A DNA stretch of 64,000 bases. Origin: Paludibacter propionicigenes WB4 (GTDB lineage: Bacteria > Bacteroidota > Bacteroidia > Bacteroidales > Paludibacteraceae). A model generated the notes under the pieces. It did no database searches. It saw only the letters and a list, made by a program, of their open reading frames with translations, and had not been told where the DNA came from. The position numbers and the translations under genes are program-made. Shown here in pieces: positions 51,470 through 57,495 of this stretch; position 1 is the first letter of the stretch; each line of letters opens with the position of its first letter. The stretch is from assembly GCF_000183135.1 (NCBI RefSeq), contig NC_014734.1, forward strand, positions 2,542,001 to 2,606,000. The letters are read 5' to 3'.

Positions 51470-52222
51470 TTAGGTTTTCTTGGGACTGTCCGTATCGGTT
51501 TCGTCCTCTCCATCTTTTTTGGCGTTCCGTCCATGGCGTTGAGCCAACAGGTTACGGTAATTTCCCACCCGCTGGTTTTGCTCCGTCACAAGTGGCGCAT
51601 AGGCCGTTTCGCCGTTTACTTCTATCAACGCATTGAGGTGTTTGAGCACCGTACGGTAAATATTGTCGGTAGAAAGGCGCGATTGTTTCAGGTTTTCCTG
51701 CGGTTTGGCTCCGTTTTCGGAGTAACGTTCGTTTTTCAGGTTATCGAATGCCGTATTCCTTGTCTTGAGTTCCGGTACCCATCCACCTATGCCCACTATA
51801 GCCACATCGGCAGCATAAGTGCCTTCCAGTTCGGCCACCAGTTTTACTATGGACGATGTTTCCTGATCGTAAGGTTTGTGTGGTACATCGCCGTAAGTAT
51901 CCAGCAATAGGCTCAACCTATCAGCCGCCTTGCGCACATTGGCATCGTAATGGTTGTGTGCCGAACTGATAGTGCCCGACATGCCGCTGAAGGTAGCATC
52001 CCGCATCCTGTCCATTTCCGACAGATCGTCGGTAATATCGCTGGCACGTAACACATTAAGCATATTGTTTTCCTGTTCAATACCTGCCACATACGTCGGC
52101 AGTTTATCTCCCAAGCCCTGAACTGCCACGGGGTTCGTTGCAATCAGCTTCGAGAAATCAGAATGAAACTTATAATGTTCTTCATTTCTGAATTCACCCA
52201 ATTTCAATGTCTGTATTTCCAT
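51470..52222 (-). CDS. DUF6261-like protein
   Basis: This 250-residue cytoplasmic protein is probably all-helical. It starts MEIQTLKLGEFRNEEHYKFH and ends in a hydrophilic tail (AKKDGEDETDTDSPKKT). The start and the helix NVRKAADRLSLLLDTYGDV resemble the DUF6261 family of Bacteroidota. There is no catalytic motif. It precedes the tail-collar gene by 88 bases and is presumably cotranscribed. Sampled blocks of this gene are markedly GC-richer (about 55%) than the radical SAM cassette upstream. I take the ATG at 52222; one at 52297 adds 25 residues. Confidence 0.7.
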   Translation of the reverse strand: MEIQTLKLGEFRNEEHYKFHSDFSKLIATNPVAVQGLGDKLPTYVAGIEQENNMLNVLRASDITDDLSEMDRMRDATFSGMSGTISSAHNHYDANVRKAADRLSLLLDTYGDVPHKPYDQETSSIVKLVAELEGTYAADVAIVGIGGWVPELKTRNTAFDNLKNERYSENGAKPQENLKQSRLSTDNIYRTVLKHLNALIEVNGETAYAPLVTEQNQRVGNYRNLLAQRHGRNAKKDGEDETDTDSPKKT

Positions 52223-52373
52223 AAATAATTTATAAAATTTTGATTGTATTATTCTGAATTGACAGGGCTTATCAAATGCCCCTGCAATGTTTATCATTAC
52301 CTGAAGTTGCCTGTCTTTTCATCCGTCGGCTTTTATCCTTGGCTGTAAGTGTACCGGAGTTTTCTGTAGTATC

Positions 52374-52560
52374 GTCAACCCTGGATTTTTTCTCCAAACT
52401 GTCAGCGGCACAAAAAAATCCCGGGTTGACGGTCTGCTGCTATCAGCGGGAAGCTTTCAACCCTGGATGACGACTCGCCGCTACCAGCAGGAAGGTTTCA
52501 ACCTCGGTTGAAAGTCTGCGCCGCATCTGTGGCTGGTTTTCAACCCTGGATAACGCCTTA
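52374..52560. repeat. Cluster of imperfect repeats between the cystatin-like and DUF6261-like genes
   Basis: GTCAACCCTGGATTTTTT (52374-52391) is complementary with one mismatch to 52413-52430. CAACCCTGG recurs at 52377, 52458 and 52541. CAACCTCGGTTG at 52499-52510 is a palindrome. Two units of about 42 bases (GCTATCAGCGGGAAGCTTTC and GCTACCAGCAGGAAGGTTTC) follow one another. The rest of the 458-base gap is the terminator at 52630. The repeats would form strong RNA structure; their role is unknown. Confidence 0.55.
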
Positions 52561-52629
52561 CAGACCCTCCCACAGGGATTTATTACGACCGGCTATCCTT
52601 CATTTCCTGTTTTTTTGTTCATTTTTTTT

Positions 52630-52668
52630 AAAAGAACAGGCTAACCAATACCTTAGCCTGTTCTTTTA
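52630..52668 (-). terminator. Terminator of the radical SAM cassette
   Basis: AAAAGAACAGGCTAA (52630-52644) pairs with TTAGCCTGTTCTTTT (52654-52668). It lies 14 bases after the cystatin-like gene, with T-rich sequence following on the minus strand. Confidence 0.88.
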
Positions 52669-52681
52669 TTGTCAACCGGTT

Positions 52682-52957
52682 TTATTCAATCGGTTTAATA
52701 GGAGCAGAAAGTACTGCCGGTCCGTTAAGAGGTTTGTAAACCGGCACAAGTGCTCCATAATGTGGGGCATCAGGATAAACCACCTGTGCATCGCACAAGA
52801 AACGATAATTCGTTCCGCTTACCATCTGACTGGCCACTGCCAATGGAGTGTAATTTACTCCTACATGTCCTTTAAGCGCTTCTTTAAAAGCTGCCATTGC
52901 TTCTGCTGAGATACTGGTGCTGTATGCTGTCCATGCACCGACCTTACTTGTACTCAT
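52682..52957 (-). CDS. Cystatin-like 91-residue protein
   Basis: This small protein has one predicted helix (ISAEAMAAFKEALKG) followed by strands: GVNYTPLAVASQMVSGTNYRF, LCDAQVVYP, and GALVPVYKPLNG. QMVSG fits the cystatin QxVxG loop, and the helix-then-strand order matches that fold, so a protease-inhibitor-like or ligand-binding role is possible. There is no signal peptide. It is the last gene of the radical SAM cassette, 12 bases after the 66-residue gene, with a strong terminator behind it. Confidence 0.7.
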   Translation of the reverse strand: MSTSKVGAWTAYSTSISAEAMAAFKEALKGHVGVNYTPLAVASQMVSGTNYRFLCDAQVVYPDAPHYGALVPVYKPLNGPAVLSAPIKPIE

Positions 52958-52969
52958 TTTCTTTAGGTA

Positions 52970-53170
52970 TTAGATTTTATGCCTACTCTTTGTTCCGCTT
53001 TTCGGCTGCTGCGGTTTAATAGTTCTGTTTTTTTTTAGATACAATAGTAGATTGTCTGAATAATAGCGGCTTACCTGATATTTTCCTATAGAACCAAGAC
53101 AATCCTCGGGCGAATTAAAAACGTCTGAGTTTATTTTCTTACAGTTATTACTTGTACAAATTGTTATCAT
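52970..53170 (-). CDS. 66-residue Cys-containing peptide following the radical SAM gene
   Basis: I do not recognise it. It starts MITICTSNNCKKINSD, has a third Cys in PEDCLGSIGKYQ, and ends very basic (KKNRTIKPQQPKSGTKSRHK). Its ATG is two bases after the stop of the radical SAM gene, which implies translational coupling. It could be a second substrate of the maturase, an accessory binding peptide, or an unrelated small protein. Confidence 0.6.
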   Translation of the reverse strand: MITICTSNNCKKINSDVFNSPEDCLGSIGKYQVSRYYSDNLLLYLKKNRTIKPQQPKSGTKSRHKI

Positions 53171-53172
53171 TT

Positions 53173-54429
53173 TTAAATAATACTATAATCTTTATCTTTA
53201 ATATTATTTCCTGTTCTTAGCAGAATAATATTGTTTAATTGGAACTTGTATAAAGTTTCGCATAAACTGTCAGGTTTATCAAACGAATTATGATAAAAAT
53301 ATGAGTCTGCTCTACAGCCTGCATGACACGTGGTCACAAAATGGCAAGTACTACATTTTTCAATTTCAGTTGACTTTGACCTAATTTTCAGACTAGCTAC
53401 TTTTTTAGTAATTTCATCGAAATTGTTTACTAATATATTTCCTAATTTAAATTCCTTTCTTGATAATACATGACATGGATAAATATCACCATTTACGTCT
53501 ATATCGAAAACAGTATTTCCTAACCCGCAAACCAAGTGTTTTTCATTATTATAAACATCTGATTCTTTACACTTTAGTTCATTGCCCTTTAAATTATAAC
53601 TTTTCACTTCCATTCTGGCCTTTTTGATTAAATTAAGTGATTTAATCAAATTCTCCGGTGAAAGCGACAGGCTTTTCATTTTATTTTCAGGAACATACCT
53701 TAAATTATTAGGTGCAATATCTCCATTATGGTTAAATGCAAATTTTGCTATGTCGTATATTTCCTGCACATTGAAATCATGTACTGTTGGTGCAATAGAG
53801 AAAGGTATTTTATGAGCAATTAATGTTTTAATGCCCTTTATTACTTCATTGTATGTATTCCCTCTTGTAATTTTGTGTACTTCTGGCGTAAACCCATCTA
53901 AACTAACTTGGACTCTTTTTAAGTATTTGCATTTTGATAATAATCGAGCAATTTCGTTTTTAAGAAGACTACCATTTGTCAATATTGAATAACTATTTTT
54001 CCTTTTTTCGAGAAAATCAATAAACTCCACAAACAGAGGATGCATAAGCGGCTCCCCTCCGGTTATTACAAAATGGCATTCTGAATTAATTGATGAGACT
54101 TTTGATATAATATCACAATATGTACTCATATCCATATATTTTGCTTTGTGGGCATTACCCTTATAGCAATATGGACAACTAAAATTACACGCTTGAGTCA
54201 AATTTAAATAGATCAACTGTATTGGCTTCTCTATAGCTTCCTCTATGTTTTTATTTAACCAACCGTCATCAACAATTTTATTAAATAAATTATATGCTTT
54301 TCTTTCAGAAACTAATTTATCATAACCGCTCAACCGAAAGCAATCTAGAATAATATCTTTTTGAGTGTTACGGGCAGATAGTTCTATCATTTTCATAATG
54401 ACAAGCTCTTCTGCCGTAAGCACACTCAA
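53173..54429 (-). CDS. Radical SAM/SPASM peptide maturase
   Basis: This frame of 418 residues has the radical SAM cluster motif CNFSCPYC in LTQACNFSCPYCYKGN, the GGEP motif (FVITGGEPLMHP), and a full SPASM region: CGLG...GDIYPCH, then CSTCHFVTTCHAGC and a last Cys in SLCE. Such enzymes install radical-based crosslinks in ribosomal peptides. The frame begins at a TTG (54429). The conserved N-terminus (IVSNPKIGALSVLTAEE) extends further upstream, interrupted by a one-base shift (see 54430-54497). The gene is AT-rich (sampled blocks 23-35% GC). It follows the precursor-like peptide gene. Confidence 0.9.
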   Translation of the reverse strand: MSVLTAEELVIMKMIELSARNTQKDIILDCFRLSGYDKLVSERKAYNLFNKIVDDGWLNKNIEEAIEKPIQLIYLNLTQACNFSCPYCYKGNAHKAKYMDMSTYCDIISKVSSINSECHFVITGGEPLMHPLFVEFIDFLEKRKNSYSILTNGSLLKNEIARLLSKCKYLKRVQVSLDGFTPEVHKITRGNTYNEVIKGIKTLIAHKIPFSIAPTVHDFNVQEIYDIAKFAFNHNGDIAPNNLRYVPENKMKSLSLSPENLIKSLNLIKKARMEVKSYNLKGNELKCKESDVYNNEKHLVCGLGNTVFDIDVNGDIYPCHVLSRKEFKLGNILVNNFDEITKKVASLKIRSKSTEIEKCSTCHFVTTCHAGCRADSYFYHNSFDKPDSLCETLYKFQLNNIILLRTGNNIKDKDYSII

Positions 54430-54497
54430 TGCCCCTATTTTCGGATTACTTACAATAAAAAATCATCAATACTTGTAATTCTAAGATCTGAATACAT
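54430..54497 (-). other. Displaced 5' end of the radical SAM gene
   Basis: The ATG at 54497 reads MYSDLRITSIDDF and then meets a stop. In the frame of the main gene the sequence just upstream of 54429 reads FFIVSNPKIGA after two TGA codons. Adding one T to the six-T run (plus-strand A run 54457-54462) joins them as SIDDFFIVSNPKIGALSVL, giving a 441-residue maturase with a normal N-terminus. Confidence 0.8.
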
Positions 54498-54556
54498 ATC
54501 GCTTAATTTAAACAACCACAGAAGTAAAATTTTAAATTAAAAAATAATTAATAATT

Positions 54557-54796
54557 TCATAATCCTTCTTTATGTCCAACTTCATGACATCCAACAAATG
54601 GAGCACCAACTTTTGCACATACTTTGACACATAAATCAGGAGCTGCTTTAACACTCTTGGGACTTTGCATTTCATCAATAAATAAATCTTTTGTATCCAA
54701 TCCTTGTTCTTTAAGAACCTTTTGTGGATCTTTTAAAAATTCTGCAGTCAACTCTTTATCAAATTGAATTTTGTTTAATACTTCTTGTAATTTCAT
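54557..54796 (-). CDS. RiPP precursor-like peptide (79 residues)
   Basis: The N-terminal part (MKLQEVLNKIQFDKELTAEF and LKDPQKVLKEQG) resembles leader peptides of the nitrile-hydratase-like/Nif11-like class, in which an L-x-DP-x3-L-x-E-G block is typical. After an AAPDL stretch comes a 24-residue tail with three Cys: CVKVCAKVGAPFVGCHEVGH. The gene lies directly before a radical SAM/SPASM maturase. I infer that the tail is a core peptide modified at Cys, possibly by thioether bonds. No protease or exporter gene is adjacent. Confidence 0.75.
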   Translation of the reverse strand: MKLQEVLNKIQFDKELTAEFLKDPQKVLKEQGLDTKDLFIDEMQSPKSVKAAPDLCVKVCAKVGAPFVGCHEVGHKEGL

Positions 54797-54805
54797 GATA
54801 ATAAT

Positions 54806-54810
54806 CTCCT
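54806..54810 (-). promoter_or_regulatory. Strong Shine-Dalgarno site of the precursor-like gene
   Basis: Minus-strand AGGAG stands 9 bases before the ATG at 54796. Such a canonical site is unusual among the other genes in this window and, with the low GC, hints at high expression or a foreign origin. Confidence 0.7.
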
Positions 54811-54899
54811 ATAGTTTATTACTTCTGTGGTTCTTATATTGAATTGTGAACAACTACAATGTATGTACATTGGCTTGCACAGCTTGTCTCACTGATGAA

Positions 54900-55310
54900 T
54901 TATTTTGCATTCAGTTCTGCTTTCATACCTTCGGCAATCAGTTCCCAAGCATTTCCGGCAGGGATATTTCCGCCCAATGTAGAATCGAAAATGGTAATTG
55001 TACCAATCACAGGGGCATCCACTGTTATCTTCACATGCATCGAAGCATAGGCAGCTGTTTTCTGGTAACCGCTGATAATCACCAGCACTTTAGGATTGTC
55101 ATTTACCACTTTGGTCATGTCGCCATCCACCTGAATGGGGCCTCCCTGTACATGTCCGCTTTTCACTCCGCTAAATACGCAATCGTAACTGATACCCAAA
55201 TGGTCGTTTTCTTGTTTTACTAAAGTAAGTGTGGTATCCACGTTAATTTTCACAGGCCATACACCAAAACTATGATGTTCGGCTTTTTTGTCAATGACAG
55301 TGTAACTCAT
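54900..55310 (-). CDS. Hypothetical 136-residue protein upstream of the radical SAM cassette
   Basis: I do not recognise it. It has no signal peptide, Cys only at one position (ISYDCVFSG), and alternating strand-like segments (FGVWPVKINVDTTLTLV, KVLVIISGYQK, MHVKITVDAPVIGTITIFD), suggesting a compact beta-rich soluble protein. It ends AWELIAEGMKAELNAK. The precursor-like gene starts 103 bases downstream on the same strand. Its GC is closer to the genome average than that of the cassette. The 372 bases upstream of it (55311-55682) contain nothing I can identify. Confidence 0.6.
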   Translation of the reverse strand: MSYTVIDKKAEHHSFGVWPVKINVDTTLTLVKQENDHLGISYDCVFSGVKSGHVQGGPIQVDGDMTKVVNDNPKVLVIISGYQKTAAYASMHVKITVDAPVIGTITIFDSTLGGNIPAGNAWELIAEGMKAELNAK

Positions 55311-55682
55311 AAATAATAGTATTAGTAATGTTTGTTCCTACTCATAACGTTTTTCGGTTTCCACGGTGGTGTTTTAACGGTACCCACGAACGTATTACAA
55401 TTTCGTCAAACAATGTTGCGCACTATTGCTTAAAAGAATAGTAATTTTATGGAGGTAAAAATAGTGGGAAGAATCAGTGTGTCACTTATCAATAGATACA
55501 AAGTGAGCGTATCATTTGATAAATTGAAATTTTTTTTGGAAGGGGTACGGAAGATACTTAATCTTATGGTACAGAGATGAATGTTTGGTTCTTTCTTGTC
55601 TATATAGGCACGTAGATGAAGAACACTTTAGGTCAATAGCGTACTATCTATCCGCCTAAAGCATGTTTTTGAATGTTTCTGT

Positions 55683-56858
55683 TTAATTGTTTCTGTAGTT
55701 GGCCGATTCCAATTGGCAAGTTTGCCGCCATACCGAAGGTGATTCGTTGGTAATCAGTTTAAACTGCCTACTGAAATTAGAGGGTTCGCTGTAACCAATC
55801 AATTCGGAAATCTGAGTGAGGGAATAATCGGGATAATTTGCAAAAAGATTTTTAGCTTCTTCTATACGTAATGAAGTAATCCACAGATTGAAGTTCATGC
55901 CTTCTTCATTGTTGATAAATGTCGAGAGAGTGGTTCGCCCAATTTTGAGGTATTGAGCCATGTCTTCAATATTGACCCCGGGTTTAAGATAATATTTATC
56001 ATCAATAATCTTATTCTTTAGTTCATCCCACACAAGTCGTTTTTTATTGTTAGACGCCTTATCAGCAAAAGAGCTTTGCGGATAGATAGCCGGTTCAATA
56101 TAGATAAACTTGCTTGGATATTGTATGTAATAAATACCAAAACCTAAGTAGAATAGGGTATAAATAACTGTAAAGATAAATATCCATGAATCTGCGAACA
56201 TGAAGCAGGATAGCAAAGCCCCAATCCCAACAGAAAACGCTGCGTAAAAACTATATTTGATCCATGGAAGGCATGCACTGGAGCATTCGGAAAAATAGTT
56301 ATCCATTTCACTGCCAAATAATTCTGCCTGACGAAAAAATAATCGCGTCAGATAGAATAACTGGAAGATATAATAGAACAGAAATAGCTCTCTGATAATT
56401 ATTACGGGATGAAATTTGTACCGGATAAGTTCGGCTATTGAATGTATCTGGACATTTCCCCAAATGGAACAAAATATCATATACAGTATCGTCAGGACAA
56501 AGACAGGTGCCAGCTGTTTATAGAGATAGTTTTTGGTAACAAATCGAGGGTTGATTAGTATGATCAACGATAATACAAACAAAGTTGCCTGTAAAGATGC
56601 AGTCATGAGTGTATCCAACGATATAATATTTACTAAAGACAAATTAAAAACCATGACAAGTACCTTGACGATGGCCATAGTTATATATCCGCCAGCTAAA
56701 AACCGCAGAGAAATCCGATACTTATTTAAAGTTTCGGTTTGGGGAAGTGGTAAGGTGAGAAAAACAACTGCCAAAGCTATACAGCCGACAATTAATGTGA
56801 TGTTGATAAATAAAAAAGGATAATGTTCCATAAATGGATAGGTTATATAAATAATCAA
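55683..56858 (-). CDS. Membrane-bound AraC-family transcriptional regulator
   Basis: This 391-residue protein has an N-terminal half with about seven hydrophobic helices and a C-terminal AraC/XylS DNA-binding domain. The two helix-turn-helix parts are IEDMAQYLKIGRTTLSTFIN and SLTQISELIGYSEPSNFSRQ. This architecture suits a regulator that senses a membrane or periplasmic cue. Targets are unknown; the radical SAM cassette and GH2 gene are neighbours. An internal ATG at 56831 (MEHYPFLF) is an alternative start. Confidence 0.88.
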   Translation of the reverse strand: MIIYITYPFMEHYPFLFINITLIVGCIALAVVFLTLPLPQTETLNKYRISLRFLAGGYITMAIVKVLVMVFNLSLVNIISLDTLMTASLQATLFVLSLIILINPRFVTKNYLYKQLAPVFVLTILYMIFCSIWGNVQIHSIAELIRYKFHPVIIIRELFLFYYIFQLFYLTRLFFRQAELFGSEMDNYFSECSSACLPWIKYSFYAAFSVGIGALLSCFMFADSWIFIFTVIYTLFYLGFGIYYIQYPSKFIYIEPAIYPQSSFADKASNNKKRLVWDELKNKIIDDKYYLKPGVNIEDMAQYLKIGRTTLSTFINNEEGMNFNLWITSLRIEEAKNLFANYPDYSLTQISELIGYSEPSNFSRQFKLITNESPSVWRQTCQLESANYRNN

Positions 56859-57419
56859 TTATTGAATGTGTATTTAAGTGTTGTTTGATATTAACGTAAT
56901 GTATAACAAACTCGTTTGATTCAATACTCAATATTCCTACTTTTAGCTACAGGAAAATAAAGAAAATACTACAGTCGTAAACAAAAAATTGAATTTTATA
57001 TTACAAAAATAAACTAAAATGCTATAACAACCAAAAAAAAGGTCAAAAATAATTGAGACAACCGTTTTTGTATATATCACATAATGAGTATTTTGGAAAA
57101 GTATTTTTAGTCAAAATTAGGACAAGCCTTTTGAAGCTGAAAAAATTAATGAAAAAACCTTGCTTTTTTATGTCATGCGTACTAAAATAATGTTAGTAAA
57201 CTTAAATCTCTACAGGACTTGAAATTTTACTCAAATGCCACGAAAGTGCAATTTATCTAAGAGGCTTATAACTGAATTGGTAGTCATGATACAACGGTCG
57301 TATTCTTGATTTATCTGAAGTCTGTATTGAATATACATATAATTAAAGTCAGTTTGATTAGTGTTGTTATCCTGATTGTTTACTTGCAGCGGGCACATTC
57401 AACCTGTCTCAACGCAAAA

Positions 57420-57450
57420 ACTCCCCTCGTCCTGATTGGACAAGGGGAGT
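57420..57450 (-). terminator. Terminator of the GH2 gene
   Basis: ACTCCCCTCGTCC (57420-57432) pairs with GGACAAGGGGAGT (57438-57450). On the minus strand it is followed by T-rich sequence. Apart from this and the palindrome at 57457, the 637-base gap 56859-57495 is AT-rich and holds nothing I can support. Confidence 0.8.
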
Positions 57451-57456
57451 TAGTCT

Positions 57457-57487
57457 ATTCAGTATGCAACTTTAAGTCGCGCCGAAT
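57457..57487. repeat. REP-like palindrome, copy 2 (degenerate)
   Basis: ATTCAGTATGCAACTT and AAGTCGCGCCGAAT form an imperfect palindrome. It aligns with the element at 27718-27752 and sits in the same place: between a glycosidase stop codon and its terminator. Confidence 0.6.
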
Positions 57488-57495
57488 TTGATCAT

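Larger units (their letters stand above)
54514..54832. repeat. Perfect 14-bp inverted repeats flanking the precursor-like gene
   Basis: AACCACAGAAGTAA at 54514-54527 and TTACTTCTGTGGTT at 54819-54832 are exact reverse complements. They enclose the whole 79-residue gene and its ribosome site. They could mark an invertible segment, a small mobile cassette, or long-range pairing in the mRNA. Confidence 0.7.

Noticed and set aside
57306-57491. 61-residue plus-strand frame before the GH2 terminator
   Set aside because: It runs through the terminator hairpin and palindrome of the opposite-strand GH2 gene.
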